From contig NZ_FTMB01000001.1 of assembly GCF_900155885.1 (NCBI RefSeq), positions 1,488,001 through 1,552,000 on the forward strand: a stretch of 64,000 nucleotides of DNA, read 5' to 3'. Below the pieces are notes generated by a model that did no database searches, had not been told where the DNA came from, and worked only from the letters and a program-made list of their open reading frames with translations. The position numbers were made by a program, and so were the translations under genes. The stretch is from Rhizobium sp. RU20A. GTDB taxonomy: Bacteria > Pseudomonadota > Alphaproteobacteria > Rhizobiales > Rhizobiaceae. Of the stretch, positions 42,745 through 53,501 are shown one piece after another. How positions within the stretch are numbered: position 1 is the stretch's first letter; each line of letters begins with the position of its first letter.

Positions 42745-43464
42745 TTAACGGGAGCGTTCAAGCGATGTTTCTACAAGAAACATCGCCATGGCACCTGCTA
42801 AATTAACCGCAAGTGCCGCGTGGCGTTCGGTTGCACGCGCGGGTTTGGAGCCTCGTCCATGGGCATCGCTTAGTTTGTTCCGGATCGCGCCCAACCCTTC
42901 AACAACAGCTTGGCAGCTACCGAGTATACGTTTGAAAATATCTTCGGTGTGCTGATCTGGAGCAAGATTCAGGCATTCGGCAGCGCTGCGATATAGGCGC
43001 GGCAGTTCATCTTTTTCATTATAGGCCGCGCCTGCTCCTTCGATAATATGCTTGCAGACCGTCTCTAGTAGCGTGCGGGCCAGGGTAATTGCGCCCTCCG
43101 GATCGGTTTGCCTGCGTTCAAGAGCACGTTGCCAAACCGTGTGAACGCCTACTTCGTCGAAAGAGGCTAAGGCGTCGGACACAATGCTGTCGGCAGGCTG
43201 CCTTTGCGTTGCGCGTTGGACCGCTTTAAAAAGTTCCGGAGTAGGGTATTTGTCGAAGGTCCGGCGGGCCACCTCTAACACTTGTTCACGCGACAGCTTG
43301 AGCAGACGGATCGAAACATAACGCTGTTTGCTTGAGAATGCTTGGTCACGCGTGCCTGGCTCCAGACCAAGTGCCTCGCAGACATCTGCGAGCATGTTGG
43401 CGCTGATCGGGTATAACGCTTGTACTATGGCAGCTCGGAGTGCCGCGGTGCTAGACTGTTGCAT
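42745..43464 (-). CDS. Abortive-infection-like protein (Abi_C domain)
   Basis: 239 residues. The C-terminal half (about 115-235) matches the abortive-infection C-terminal domain: EGAITLARTLLETVCKHIIE, then LNLAPDQHTEDIFKRILGSC and the conserved RNKLSDAHGRGSKPARATER. This RNxxSDAHG pattern recalls HEPN/Abi proteins that act as toxins or RNases in antiphage defence. The N-terminal half (residues 1-110) is helical and unassigned. The gene is less GC-rich than its neighbours and lies alone, suggesting horizontal acquisition. Whether it defends against phage is inference. Confidence 0.8.
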   Translation of the reverse strand: MQQSSTAALRAAIVQALYPISANMLADVCEALGLEPGTRDQAFSSKQRYVSIRLLKLSREQVLEVARRTFDKYPTPELFKAVQRATQRQPADSIVSDALASFDEVGVHTVWQRALERRQTDPEGAITLARTLLETVCKHIIEGAGAAYNEKDELPRLYRSAAECLNLAPDQHTEDIFKRILGSCQAVVEGLGAIRNKLSDAHGRGSKPARATERHAALAVNLAGAMAMFLVETSLERSR

Positions 43465-44017
43465 AACTTATTCTGACATATTGCAAAGCCGCATCACCTT
43501 ACGTTGCACTTGCGGTTAGTGCTAGATTAAACTGGAATCGAATGATTGAGATCGGCTGATTTGTAGCCGAATGGCAGCTCACCCAACTTGTCATGCGAAA
43601 CTCGCCGTTACCCTCTCGGCATACCTAAATATAAAGCGGGCGCTGTTTTTATAACTCATCCCAGATATTTTTTGAACACCTGCACAACGGTGCCGTGATT
43701 GCTGCGGGGCCAGCACACGGGGTGACCATCACGCGGGAGGTAGTGTATGTCGTAAGCGCAGCAAGCTGCGGCTTTTCCGCCAAGTTCAAGATGTATTTAT
43801 AGCAGTTGATGACCGCATTTTGATGGCTGGTGCCAAACAGGCGGCTCCTAATCAAGTAGTAAAACTCACCTGCTTGAACGACTGCGTTCCATAATCGAAC
43901 CTTAAAACCGCCAGTCCGGTCCCGGCCCCATGGCAGCCTGCACCCTCGAATTGGTCCATGTCTCCTATCGCCGCTTCCCATCCGATGAACCTCGCGCCCC
44001 GGAAATGCCCCCGCCCC
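43465..44017. other. AT-richer island tail (no convincing gene)
   Basis: 553 bases of mixed composition. A 110-residue minus-strand frame at 43649-43981 exists and is listed separately as doubtful. No tRNA, integrase, or flanking direct repeats were seen. Confidence 0.5.
43649..43981 (-). CDS. Doubtful hypothetical protein or remnant in the island
   Basis: 110 codons. The central part (QAGEFYYLIRSRLFGTSHQN, then YKYILNLAEKPQLAALTTYT) has a protein-like composition, while the first 25 codons look like read-through of the GC-rich flank. No ribosome site or family match. It may be a decayed fragment of a larger foreign gene. Kept only because the island has nothing else here. Confidence 0.25.
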   Translation of the reverse strand: MGSGDRRHGPIRGCRLPWGRDRTGGFKVRLWNAVVQAGEFYYLIRSRLFGTSHQNAVINCYKYILNLAEKPQLAALTTYTTSRVMVTPCAGPAAITAPLCRCSKNIWDEL

Positions 44018-44848
44018 TCAGGCCAGAAACGACGACGGCACCAGGCGGTAGCCCTCGCCATCGCGCATCACCAACCGGAAGCCGTCAATGTGCCCGCCGC
44101 TGATGACGAGTTTCTCTTCGGCGGCGAGCGCCAGCGCCTTGCGGCGGCTCTCGCGGGCGGTCTCCGGATCGAGGTCGAAGGTGAAGCCGAGAGCGGGGTC
44201 CTGCGGTTGCAGCGCCTCGGCATGCACGACATCGCCCCACAGCAGCAGGCCCCAGTCACCGGCGCCGATGCGGTAGCCGCTGTGCCCCGGCGTATGGCCG
44301 GGCAGCGCGAGGCAGCACAGTTCCTCGGCCACGTTGCCGGGCTCGATGGTGCGCAGCCGCAGGCCGGGCGTCGCAAGAAGCCGGGCGGCGACATCGAAGG
44401 CGCCGCGCCGGCCCTCCGGCACATGCGCGCGCGCCGCTGCATCCGTGTAGAAGGCGAGTTCGGATGCCGGCACCAGCACCTCCGCATTCGGAAAATAGGC
44501 GCTCTCCCCATCGACCAGCCCATAGGCGTGATCGCCATGCAGATGGGTGAGGTAGATCCGGTTGATGTCGCCGGGTTCCACGCCCTGCACGTCGAGCGCG
44601 CGGCGCAGGGATCCGTAGGTGTCGCCCCAGACCGTGCCGCAGCCGACATCGACGAGGCTGAGGCCATCCGGCCCCTCGAGGAGAAAACCGTTGACGGGCA
44701 TGGGGATGGTATCGGCGCTTTCCCCGAGCAGGTCGGCGATACGGCCTGCCCCCTCCGGATGCATCAGCGCGGAGACAGGCGCCTTGAAGATCCCGTCGAC
44801 CAGCCGGGTGATCGTATAGACGCCAGCCCTGACCGGATGTGCCCGCAT
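44018..44848 (-). CDS. MBL-fold metallo-hydrolase
   Basis: 276 residues. The metallo-beta-lactamase signature THLHGDHAYG supplies the H-x-H-x-D-H ligands; a further His in LPGHTPGHSGY and Asp in LLLWGDVVHAEAL complete the two-metal site. It closely follows ureG on the same strand (1-base gap), so it is part of or adjacent to the urease transcript. Family members are lactonases, glyoxalase II-like or quorum-quenching hydrolases; the substrate here is unknown. No signal peptide. Confidence 0.85.
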   Translation of the reverse strand: MRAHPVRAGVYTITRLVDGIFKAPVSALMHPEGAGRIADLLGESADTIPMPVNGFLLEGPDGLSLVDVGCGTVWGDTYGSLRRALDVQGVEPGDINRIYLTHLHGDHAYGLVDGESAYFPNAEVLVPASELAFYTDAAARAHVPEGRRGAFDVAARLLATPGLRLRTIEPGNVAEELCCLALPGHTPGHSGYRIGAGDWGLLLWGDVVHAEALQPQDPALGFTFDLDPETARESRRKALALAAEEKLVISGGHIDGFRLVMRDGEGYRLVPSSFLA

Positions 44849-44849
44849 G

Positions 44850-45461
44850 TCAAAGCCCGCCGTTCACCGTGAGAAAATCGACGATCTCGTCCACGCCCGC
44901 GCCGCGCTTCATGTCGGAAAAGACGAAGGGCCGCGCCGCACGCATCCGGCCCGCGTCGGCCTCCATGACGGAAAGATCGGCGCCGACGAAGGGCGCAAGA
45001 TCGGTCTTGTTGATGACGAGGAGGTCCGAGCGCGTGATGGCCGGCCCGCCCTTGCGCGGGATTTCCTCGCCCTGGCACACGGAGATGACGTAGATCGTCA
45101 GATCCGCGAGATCCGGCGAAAAGGTCGCGGCCAGATTGTCGCCGCCCGATTCGATGAAGATGACGTCAAGATCGGGAATGCGCCGGTTGAGATCGGCAAT
45201 GGCCTGCAGATTGATCGTCGCATCCTCGCGGATCGCCGTGTGCGGGCAGCCGCCGGTCTCAACGCCCACGATGCGCTCGGACGGCAGCGCCTGCATGCGC
45301 ACCAGCGCCTCGGCATCTTCGCGCGTGTAGATGTCGTTGGTGACAACGGCGACGGAATAGCGCTCGCGCATCGCCTTGCACAGCTTGTCGGTCAGCGCCG
45401 TCTTGCCCGAGCCCACCGGCCCGCCAATGCCCACACGAAGCGGTCCGTTTCTCGATGCCAT
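44850..45461 (-). CDS. ureG: Urease accessory GTPase UreG
   Basis: 203 residues from the ATG at 45461. P-loop [16 protein letters not shown], the metal-binding CPH motif in [14 protein letters not shown] and the [13 protein letters not shown] base motif mark UreG, the SIMIBI GTPase that drives nickel insertion into urease. Last of the urease maturation set ureEFG, 38 bases after ureF. Confidence 0.96.
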   Translation of the reverse strand: MASRNGPLRVGIGGPVGSGKTALTDKLCKAMRERYSVAVVTNDIYTREDAEALVRMQALPSERIVGVETGGCPHTAIREDATINLQAIADLNRRIPDLDVIFIESGGDNLAATFSPDLADLTIYVISVCQGEEIPRKGGPAITRSDLLVINKTDLAPFVGADLSVMEADAGRMRAARPFVFSDMKRGAGVDEIVDFLTVNGGL

Positions 45462-45499
45462 GTCCTGTCCTCGTCCTTGCCTTCGGTTTGCGCGGCCGC

Positions 45500-46204
45500 T
45501 CACGAGCGGAACAGCCGGGGCTCCATCGTCTCATGCTGCAACACCATCACATCTGCAACAAGAGTGGATGACCAGAGATCATCTAAACTGGAAATATCCG
45601 CACGTCTCGCAACCTGAAGTGTATTATCTTCGATTCCGGCCAGAATGGCCACCCCGCCCGTCTGCCCCGTGACACCGAGGCGGATCGCCGCCGAAACGGC
45701 ATTGGCGGCCCCTGCATGGAGATAGGCCGCGATGGCATCGACCCGCGACACGCCATGGGCGCCGGCGACGGCCCCGACCGCCACGGCATAGGGAACCTCG
45801 GCCGGCAGCCGATCGAAAACCGCATGCGGCCAGCTCAGCGCCGCCGTCAGGAAAGCCTCGCCCTGCAACAGCGCTTCCATCTGCCGCTCCCGCCCGCCGA
45901 ACATGGCGACCGCAAGCGCGCAGATCTCGCCGAGGCGATCGGCATCGTCGTTGGCACGGTGAGCCGCGGCCAGCAACACGCAATCGGCCCAACCGCTGCC
46001 CGACACGAACAGGCTCTCCAGCCAGCCACGCAGCGTGGCGGCATCGGTCACCAGCCCACCCTTCACCGCCTGTTCCAGCCCGCCCGAATAGGCAAAGGCC
46101 CCGACCGGAAAGGCGGGCGATAGCCAGGTGACGAGACGGATCAGGCCGCGCGTCCCCGCGCCGCCCTCCTCAACCCGCGCCCCGGCCACCGCCGCGTCAG
46201 TCAT
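45500..46204 (-). CDS. ureF: Urease accessory protein UreF
   Basis: 234 residues from the ATG at 46204, which overlaps the ureE end by 8 bases; longer frames upstream lie in the His-rich tail of UreE. All-helical UreF pattern: [20 protein letters not shown] near the N-terminus and [20 protein letters not shown]. It forms the UreDFG activation complex on apo-urease. The C-terminal ending, [12 protein letters not shown], is family-typical. Confidence 0.93.
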   Translation of the reverse strand: MTDAAVAGARVEEGGAGTRGLIRLVTWLSPAFPVGAFAYSGGLEQAVKGGLVTDAATLRGWLESLFVSGSGWADCVLLAAAHRANDDADRLGEICALAVAMFGGRERQMEALLQGEAFLTAALSWPHAVFDRLPAEVPYAVAVGAVAGAHGVSRVDAIAAYLHAGAANAVSAAIRLGVTGQTGGVAILAGIEDNTLQVARRADISSLDDLWSSTLVADVMVLQHETMEPRLFRS

Positions 46205-46718
46205 GGTGGTGATGCCCGTGATCATGGCTGTGATCGTGGGAATGCCCATGGCTATGCGAATGACCATGCGAATGCCCGCCGCCGGCCTGGTGGTAAGCGC
46301 CGCGCACGGGATGGAACGGCTCGCTCGCCTCCCTCAGACTTGCGCCCAGCCCCTCCAGCATGGTCCGGATGACGGGATCCCTGAGGATCACGATCCGCTC
46401 TTCCTCGATCTGCGCCGGCAGATGGCGATTGCCGAGATGCCAGGCAAGCTCGATCAAGTGCAGCCGGTCGCGGCCGCGGATATCGTAGACCTTCTCCTCC
46501 GCCGCGATCACCTCGACCACGGTGCCGTCATCCAGCGCCAGCAGGTCGCCATGCGCCAGCATCACCGCTTCCTTGAGATCGAGCATGACCATCTCGCCAT
46601 GCTGGAGATGCAGGAGCTTGCGGCGCAGGTGCCGCTGGTCATGCGCGAGAACGACGACATCGACCGGCACCGGATGCTCGGCGTCCGCCGGCAGGATGCG
46701 CGTGCAACGCTGCGTCAT
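46197..46718 (-). CDS. ureE: Urease nickel chaperone UreE with His-rich tail
   Basis: 173 residues. The peptide-binding and metal domains (about 1-140) include the conserved [15 protein letters not shown], whose His binds Ni. The last 25 residues are an almost pure His/Gly/Ser/Asp tail ([20 protein letters not shown], ending HHHHD), a nickel store. UreE delivers nickel to the urease active site with UreDFG. It starts 1 base after the monooxygenase-like gene and overlaps ureF. Confidence 0.95.
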   Translation of the reverse strand: MTQRCTRILPADAEHPVPVDVVVLAHDQRHLRRKLLHLQHGEMVMLDLKEAVMLAHGDLLALDDGTVVEVIAAEEKVYDIRGRDRLHLIELAWHLGNRHLPAQIEEERIVILRDPVIRTMLEGLGASLREASEPFHPVRGAYHQAGGGHSHGHSHSHGHSHDHSHDHGHHHHD

Positions 46719-46719
46719 C

Positions 46720-47016
46720 TCAGAGCACCTCGACCTTGTCCGAATGCACCACTTCCAGATTGCGCCAGGCCACCATGCCGTCGATGGAATCGAGGAAGGT
46801 CTTCACATGCGGCTGGCCGAAATGCGCCTGAAGGTGATCGCGGCTTTCCCAGCGCTCCACGAAGACGATGAAGTTCTCGTCCTCCACATCCACATTGACC
46901 GTGTAGTGGATGCACCCCGCTTCCTTGCGCGTCGCCGCGGCCACGATCTTGGCGGCCTCGATGAAGGCGGCGGTCTTGTCGGGATGGATGCGGTGTTCGG
47001 CCAGCACGTAGATCAT
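46720..47016 (-). CDS. Antibiotic-biosynthesis-monooxygenase-like (ABM) protein
   Basis: 98 residues from the ATG at 47016. Dimeric alpha-beta barrel of the ABM family: [40 protein letters not shown], and [15 protein letters not shown]. The family includes small quinol oxygenases and haem-degrading enzymes; many members have no known function. It stands between ureC and ureE in the urease operon, a placement seen in other rhizobia. Direct role in urease is not evident. Confidence 0.8.
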   Translation of the reverse strand: MIYVLAEHRIHPDKTAAFIEAAKIVAAATRKEAGCIHYTVNVDVEDENFIVFVERWESRDHLQAHFGQPHVKTFLDSIDGMVAWRNLEVVHSDKVEVL

Positions 47017-47081
47017 GGTGTCTCCTCGGTATGGGTTTCGGGTGCCCGTTGATCGGACATCCCGCATCATTGCGGCAGATA

Positions 47082-48794
<1,713 letters not shown>

Positions 48795-48911
48795 GGGTTC
48801 ATCCCTCTCGTCTGTTCGGTCACGTCAGTCTGGCTCTGCCTTGCGGCGGACACCACGGCATTGACGGGGCCGGCCCGGGGAAGCCTTGCGCTTCCCGCGA
48901 TCATCGTCGGC

Positions 48912-49550
48912 CTATCCGGCCAGTTCTGCCGGCTCAGCGACAAGCCGGGATAGCCGGCCGGCGGCGACGTGAGCCTCCACCCACAGCCGCTCGGCCTCCC
49001 ACGGGTGCCATTCCCAGCCCTGATGCCCGAAACCGGCGAGCAGGATGGCATCCCCCTCAACCGCATGGTTCCACAGCACCTCGGCAATCACGATGAGGCC
49101 GGTGGAGGGCACCACGAAGGGCGTGCTGTCCAGCGCCGCCAGTTCAAGGGCAAGCCGCTGATGCGTTCCGGCCGGCAGCACGGTGTGTCGCTTGCCGGCC
49201 TCCGCACAGATCGCCGCAAAGCCATCGGTGTAGTCGTCGCAGAAATCGTCGAGTTCAGGATGCGTCAGCGAAAGCGGCGCGCGCATCGCGGCAAACATTT
49301 CGGGATCGCGGATCGACCAGATCTCGCCCGCCGCCATCACCGCCGGATTGAGCCGCCACGCCACGCCTTCCGTCATCGCCTTGCCGGGCCGACCCGTGTT
49401 GCAGACGGCGACGATATCGGTGCGATGGGCCTGGCCGCCGGCAGAGCGGCAGTCATTGAAGCGGATCACGCAATCGGCGGCAAGGATCGCGGCTTCAGCC
49501 TCCGCCGCCACCGGTCCGTTCCCCACGATCGCAAAGCGCCGTCCGCCCAC
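48912..49550 (-). CDS. Urease operon accessory protein, GT29-like
   Basis: 212 residues starting GTG at 49550, with GGAG 7 bases upstream. The N-terminus FAIVGNGPVAAEAEAAILAA, then IRFNDCRSAGGQAHRTDIVA, resembles the nucleotide-sugar region of family-29-type glycosyltransferases/sialyltransferase-like proteins. In rhizobia such proteins are annotated as urease operon accessory protein without a known job. No signal peptide. It lies between a secreted LprI-like protein and ureC. The glycosyltransferase call is by family only. Confidence 0.7.
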   Translation of the reverse strand: MGGRRFAIVGNGPVAAEAEAAILAADCVIRFNDCRSAGGQAHRTDIVAVCNTGRPGKAMTEGVAWRLNPAVMAAGEIWSIRDPEMFAAMRAPLSLTHPELDDFCDDYTDGFAAICAEAGKRHTVLPAGTHQRLALELAALDSTPFVVPSTGLIVIAEVLWNHAVEGDAILLAGFGHQGWEWHPWEAERLWVEAHVAAGRLSRLVAEPAELAG

Positions 49551-49561
49551 CAAGGCTCTCC

Positions 49562-49969
49562 TCAATACATCTGCAGCAGGGCATCGAGCTCCTGCGTGCG
49601 CTTGCGCGTCAGTTCCGCCCTGCAGCTTTCGATCAAGAGCGGCTCCATCGATCCGCCATGGGCCGAAAAGCCTTCCGCCTCGCACTGGCCGTCGCGATAG
49701 TCGATCCAGGCGCGCTGCGCCTTGAGGAGCGCCGCTTCCGCGCCGGTTGTGAGCGCGCTCTCCGCCACCGTCTTGTCCCAGTCGGCCATCGCCTTGCGGA
49801 CCTTGGGCCAAAGCGCGTTCAGCGCCTCATCCGCCTTCTGGAAATCCTCGGCCGCGCATGCGTTCATGTCGGCCTGCGTCATGGCATTGTTGCAATCGAT
49901 CTCCGGCGTCTCCTCGGCGAAAGCCGGGAGCGCGAGGAAAAGCAGACCGATCGCCACCGCAGCACGCAT
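49562..49969 (-). CDS. LprI-like (DUF1311) periplasmic protein
   Basis: 135 residues starting at the ATG at 49969, overlapping the ureB stop (TGATG). A signal peptide ([18 protein letters not shown]) precedes a DUF1311 domain: IDCNNAMTQADMNACAAEDF, LLKAQRAWIDYRDGQCEAEG and ESCRAELTRKRTQELDALLQ, with four conserved Cys. LprI proteins bind lysozyme-like targets or have unknown envelope roles. Its insertion among urease genes, with ureB before and the accessory gene after, is unusual but shared in some rhizobia. Confidence 0.85.
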   Translation of the reverse strand: MRAAVAIGLLFLALPAFAEETPEIDCNNAMTQADMNACAAEDFQKADEALNALWPKVRKAMADWDKTVAESALTTGAEAALLKAQRAWIDYRDGQCEAEGFSAHGGSMEPLLIESCRAELTRKRTQELDALLQMY

Positions 49970-50274
49970 CACAGGCTTCCCATCACCTGCTGGCGGAAAC
50001 CGTACACTTCGCGCTTGCCGGAAAGCGGGATCAGCGACACCGTCCGCGTCTGGCCTGGCTCGAAGCGCACCGCCGTGCCCGCGGGAATGTCGAGCCGCCG
50101 GCCGCGCGCTGCGTCGCGATCGAAGACGAGGCCCGCATTGGTTTCGGCGAAGTGGTAGTGGCTGCCGACCTGCACCGGCCGGTCGCCCGTATTGGACACC
50201 TCGATCGTCACGACATCGAGGCCGGCATTCAGCTCGATGTCGCCGGGGGCTGCGATGATTTCACCTGGGATCAT
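49969..50274 (-). CDS. ureB: Urease beta subunit UreB
   Basis: 101 residues from the ATG at 50274 (AAAGGA 8 bases upstream). Family stretches [40 protein letters not shown] and [20 protein letters not shown] are complete. It is a structural subunit of the UreABC trimer. It lies between the DUF1272 gene and the LprI-like gene. Confidence 0.96.
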   Translation of the reverse strand: MIPGEIIAAPGDIELNAGLDVVTIEVSNTGDRPVQVGSHYHFAETNAGLVFDRDAARGRRLDIPAGTAVRFEPGQTRTVSLIPLSGKREVYGFRQQVMGSL

Positions 50275-50301
50275 GGGCATCGTCCTTTGGTCGAGCGGGG
50301 T

Positions 50302-50556
50302 TCAGGCAGCCTTGACGGGCGCGCAGCCCTCGGCCTTGAGAATACGCGTTGTGGAAGCCGGGTACTTCGCCAGCATGGCCGCCGGCCGCACGGGGCGGCG
50401 CACCAGCTCGCCGCCGCAGTTCGGGCAACTGCCGGCCAGCACACCCTCCGCACAATCGGCGCAGAAGGTGCACTCGAAGGTGCAGATGCGGGCGTTGTCG
50501 CTTTCCGGCGGCAGGTCCGCGTCGCAGCATTCGCAGTTTGGGCGCAGCGCCAGCAT
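50302..50556 (-). CDS. DUF1272 cysteine-rich protein
   Basis: 84 residues. DUF1272: MLALRPNCECCDADLPPESD then TFECTFCADCAEGVLAGSCP and NCGGELVRRP. Eight to nine cysteines form two or three CxxC pairs, so it probably binds zinc. DUF1272 genes commonly lie in urease operons of alphaproteobacteria, between ureA and ureB as here. No known activity. It starts 9 bases after ureA. Confidence 0.88.
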   Translation of the reverse strand: MLALRPNCECCDADLPPESDNARICTFECTFCADCAEGVLAGSCPNCGGELVRRPVRPAAMLAKYPASTTRILKAEGCAPVKAA

Positions 50557-50565
50557 CGGAAGACC

Positions 50566-50868
50566 TCAGCGGATCGGTTCGTGAACGGTCACCAGCTTCG
50601 TTCCATCCGGGAACGTCGCCTCGATCTGGATGTCGTGGATCATCTCCGGGATGCCCTCCATCACCTGATCGCGGGTCAGAACATGGGCGCCGGCCTCCAT
50701 CAGGTCCGGCACCGAGCGGCCGTCGCGCGCGCCTTCGACCACGAAGTCGGTGATGAGCGCGATCGCTTCGGGATGATTGAGCTTCACGCCGCGCTCCAGG
50801 CGCCGCCGGGCGACCATGGCCGCCATGGAAATCAATAGCTTGTCTTTTTCTCTCGGCGTCAGGTTCAT
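50566..50868 (-). CDS. ureA: Urease gamma subunit UreA
   Basis: 100 residues, full length: [40 protein letters not shown] and [20 protein letters not shown]. Structural subunit of urease. It follows ureD after about 90 bases. Confidence 0.97.
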   Translation of the reverse strand: MNLTPREKDKLLISMAAMVARRRLERGVKLNHPEAIALITDFVVEGARDGRSVPDLMEAGAHVLTRDQVMEGIPEMIHDIQIEATFPDGTKLVTVHEPIR

Positions 50869-50957
50869 GCGTCGTCACCAATGGTTGGAGCAAATCCAGC
50901 GAAAATGGGAACCGATTTCGCGTCAGGCGTTTGCGTCATCACACAGAAGTCGAAGGG

Positions 50958-51800
50958 TCAGAGTGACCAGACTTTCGGCACTGGCGCGTCTTTGCGCAAG
51001 TGCGAAATGACCGGCACGAGGATTTTTCTCAAGGCAAAACCATCGGCGGCGACGAGCCGCGCGACCAGCTTCTCGCCGGCCGCGCTTCTGATAAGGCTGA
51101 CCCCGCCAAGCGCCGGCCCGAGCAGCGCGCGCAGCCGCTCGACCTGCGCCTCCGCATCCGCCCCGACATAGAGAAGGGTGGCAAAAGCGACGTTCCCGCC
51201 AAGCACCGCCGGCTGCCCGGTGAGCGCGGTAATATCGCCGTCGAACTTCAGGTTTTCCGCATGCAGAAGGTGGCCCGCACGGCGAATGCGCCAGCGATCC
51301 ATGAACAGCCCGCGCCGCATCGCCTCGCCCATCGCCTTGCGCCCCAGCAGCACGGCCTCGACGGCGAGGAAGGCGGCATCCGCGGCGAGATCGACTTCCA
51401 GCCGCCGTGACAGGGTCGAGCCATCAAAGAGGATCGTTTCCTGCGGCAGCCAGGCAAGCCTGGCGCCTTCGCCCACCGTGATCTTCGTCTCGACCTCGGC
51501 AACCCCGCCGGAGGCGCGGTAGATGCGCTCGCAGGCCTGCGTCGTCAGCGTCAGATCCGTTCCGGCCTTCGCCTCGAAGCGCCAGGCAAGATCGTCCCCG
51601 CCCGTCAGCCCGCCGGAGGAGTTGATGAGGATCGCCTCCATGCGCCCGTCGAAGCTTTCGGGCACGCGGATTTTGGCGCAGCCTTCCTGATAGAAGGTGT
51701 CGAGCCGCGTGCGACCGCCGGCGGGCTTGGCCGTCAGCCGGCCCCGCCCCCACGCCCGTTGGGGCACTATTGTCGCACTCTCACCCATCTGCCCTGCCAT
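50958..51800 (-). CDS. ureD: Urease accessory protein UreD
   Basis: 280 residues. UreD pattern: [40 protein letters not shown] and [20 protein letters not shown], with [15 protein letters not shown]. The scaffold for UreF/UreG during nickel loading. It starts 16 bases after urtE, indicating one transcript from urea transporter to urease. Confidence 0.94.
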   Translation of the reverse strand: MAGQMGESATIVPQRAWGRGRLTAKPAGGRTRLDTFYQEGCAKIRVPESFDGRMEAILINSSGGLTGGDDLAWRFEAKAGTDLTLTTQACERIYRASGGVAEVETKITVGEGARLAWLPQETILFDGSTLSRRLEVDLAADAAFLAVEAVLLGRKAMGEAMRRGLFMDRWRIRRAGHLLHAENLKFDGDITALTGQPAVLGGNVAFATLLYVGADAEAQVERLRALLGPALGGVSLIRSAAGEKLVARLVAADGFALRKILVPVISHLRKDAPVPKVWSL

Positions 51801-51816
51801 TCCCGTATCCGCGTCC

Positions 51817-52512
51817 TCAAACCGTCAGGTGCCGGCGGGCCTCCGCCGTATCCAGCGTCTCGGCCGACCCCTCATGCACGATCTCGCCACGGTCCATGAT
51901 ATAGACGTGGTCCGCAAGCTCGCGGCAGAAATCGAGATACTGTTCCACAAGCAGGATCGCCATTCCCGTGGAATCCCGCAGATATTTCAGCGCCCGGCCG
52001 ATATCCTTGATGATCGACGGCTGGATGCCCTCTGTCGGCTCGTCCAGCACCAGAATGCGCGGCCGTGTCACCAGCGCCCGGCCGATGGCGAGCTGCTGCT
52101 GCTGCCCGCCGGACAGATCCCCGCCCCGGCGCGACAGCATGGTGTTCAGCACCGGAAACAGCGAGAAGATGTCGTCTGGAATGAAGCGATCCTTTCGCGC
52201 GAGCGGCGCATAACCGGTCTCCAGGTTCTCCTTCACGGTGAGAAGGGGAAATATCTCCCGCCCCTGCGGCACGAAACCGACGCCCATCTTCGCTCGATTG
52301 TAGGCCGCGACCCCATCCAGCGGCTTGCCATCGAAGGCGATCGCCCCGCCACTCAGCGGATGCCGCCCGGTGATGGCGCGCAGCAGGCTCGTCTTCCCCA
52401 CCCCGTTGCGCCCCAGCACACAGGTGATCTTCCCCATCTCCGCCCGGATGGTAATGCCCCTGAGCGCCTGCGCGGCGCCGTAGTGGAGGTTTGCGTTGTC
52501 GACGGTCAGCAT
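51817..52512 (-). CDS. urtE: Urea ABC transporter ATPase UrtE
   Basis: 231 residues from the ATG at 52512. LivF-type ATPase: Walker [12 protein letters not shown], signature [15 protein letters not shown] and Walker [14 protein letters not shown]. The GIQPSII motif marks UrtE rather than LivF. One of two ATPases energising UrtBC for urea import. It is separated from urtD by a repeat-filled gap of 220 bases. Confidence 0.94.
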   Translation of the reverse strand: MLTVDNANLHYGAAQALRGITIRAEMGKITCVLGRNGVGKTSLLRAITGRHPLSGGAIAFDGKPLDGVAAYNRAKMGVGFVPQGREIFPLLTVKENLETGYAPLARKDRFIPDDIFSLFPVLNTMLSRRGGDLSGGQQQQLAIGRALVTRPRILVLDEPTEGIQPSIIKDIGRALKYLRDSTGMAILLVEQYLDFCRELADHVYIMDRGEIVHEGSAETLDTAEARRHLTV

Positions 52513-52542
52513 GTGATGCCCCATGGTTGGCGTGTCGTTGCG

Positions 52543-52705
52543 GGGATACCCCCCTCTGCCCTGCCGGGCATCTCACCCACGTGGGGGGGAGATCGGCAGG
52601 CGGCTTGCACATCTCTTCAAAGGAGACGTCTGTTTTCGGGCAGGCGGTTGCTCCACCGGATCTCCCCCCTTGTGGGGGAGATGCCCGGCAGGGCAGAGGG
52701 GGGTG
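52543..52705. repeat. Inverted pair of palindromic repeat (type B), urtD-urtE gap
   Basis: CCCCCCTCTGCCCTGCCGGG near 52549 and its inverted copy at 52658-52705 (GATCTCCCCCCTTGTGGGGG, then ATGCCCGGCAGGGCAGAGGG) flank about 60 bases. An equivalent pair sits in the urtB-urtA gap. In the mRNA these can fold into long stems. Confidence 0.8.
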
Positions 52706-52732
52706 CATCGCCCTCAGCCTCCGCATCCCCCC

Positions 52733-53497
52733 TCACCGCCCCAGATAATTCTCGATCACCTTCGGATCGTTCGAGACGAAATCGATCGATCCTTCGGCCA
52801 GCACCGAGCCTTCCGCAAGGCAGGTCACCTTCACGCCGAGGTCGCGGATGAAGCCCATGTCGTGTTCGACGACGACGACCGAGCGAGTCTTGGCGATTTC
52901 CTTCAGCAGGATCGCGGTCTCCGCCGTCTCCGCGTCGGTCATGCCGGCGACGGGTTCGTCGACGAGAAGCAGCTTCGGCTCCTGCGCCAGCAGCATGCCG
53001 ATTTCCAGCCACTGCTTCTGGCCGTGGGAAAGGTTGGCGGCGAGGTCGTCCTTGCGGTGCGAGAGGCGTACGGTCGCGAGGATCTCCTCGATGCGCGCCT
53101 TGTCGGCGGGCGAGAGCGTGTAGAACAGCGTGGCGAAGACGCCGCGTTTGCGGTTCAGCGCCAGCTCGATATTGTCCCACACCGTATGGCTTTCGAAGAC
53201 GGTCGGCTTCTGGAACTTGCGGCCGATGCCGAGCTGGGCGATGTCGGCCTCGTCCTTCGTCGTGAGGTCGATCGCGCCTTGAAAGAACACCTCGCCGCTG
53301 TCGGGCCGGGTCTTGCCGGTGATGATGTCCATCATCGTGGTCTTGCCGGCCCCGTTCGGGCCGATGATGGCCCGAAGCTCGCCAGGCTCGACGACGAAGG
53401 AGAGCGAATTCAACGCCTTGAAGCCGTCGAAGGCGACGGAGACGCCGTCGAGATAAAGCAGGCTACGGGGTTTGGCATCGGGATTGACGACGGTCAT
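52733..53497 (-). CDS. urtD: Urea ABC transporter ATPase UrtD
   Basis: 254 residues from the ATG at 53497. LivG-type: Walker A GPNGAGKTTMMDIITGKTRP, signature LSHGQKQWLEIGMLLAQEPK and Walker B LLLVDEPVAGMTDAE. The LSHGQKQW signature variant is characteristic of UrtD. Fourth gene of urtABCDE, 4 bases after urtC. Confidence 0.95.
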   Translation of the reverse strand: MTVVNPDAKPRSLLYLDGVSVAFDGFKALNSLSFVVEPGELRAIIGPNGAGKTTMMDIITGKTRPDSGEVFFQGAIDLTTKDEADIAQLGIGRKFQKPTVFESHTVWDNIELALNRKRGVFATLFYTLSPADKARIEEILATVRLSHRKDDLAANLSHGQKQWLEIGMLLAQEPKLLLVDEPVAGMTDAETAETAILLKEIAKTRSVVVVEHDMGFIRDLGVKVTCLAEGSVLAEGSIDFVSNDPKVIENYLGR

Positions 53498-53501
53498 GGT
53501 C

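Noticed and set aside
42459-44017. Insertion sequence or integrative element around the Abi-like gene
   Set aside because: No transposase or integrase fragment, no terminal inverted repeats and no tRNA or direct-repeat attachment site were found; the only evidence for transfer is base composition and the gene type.
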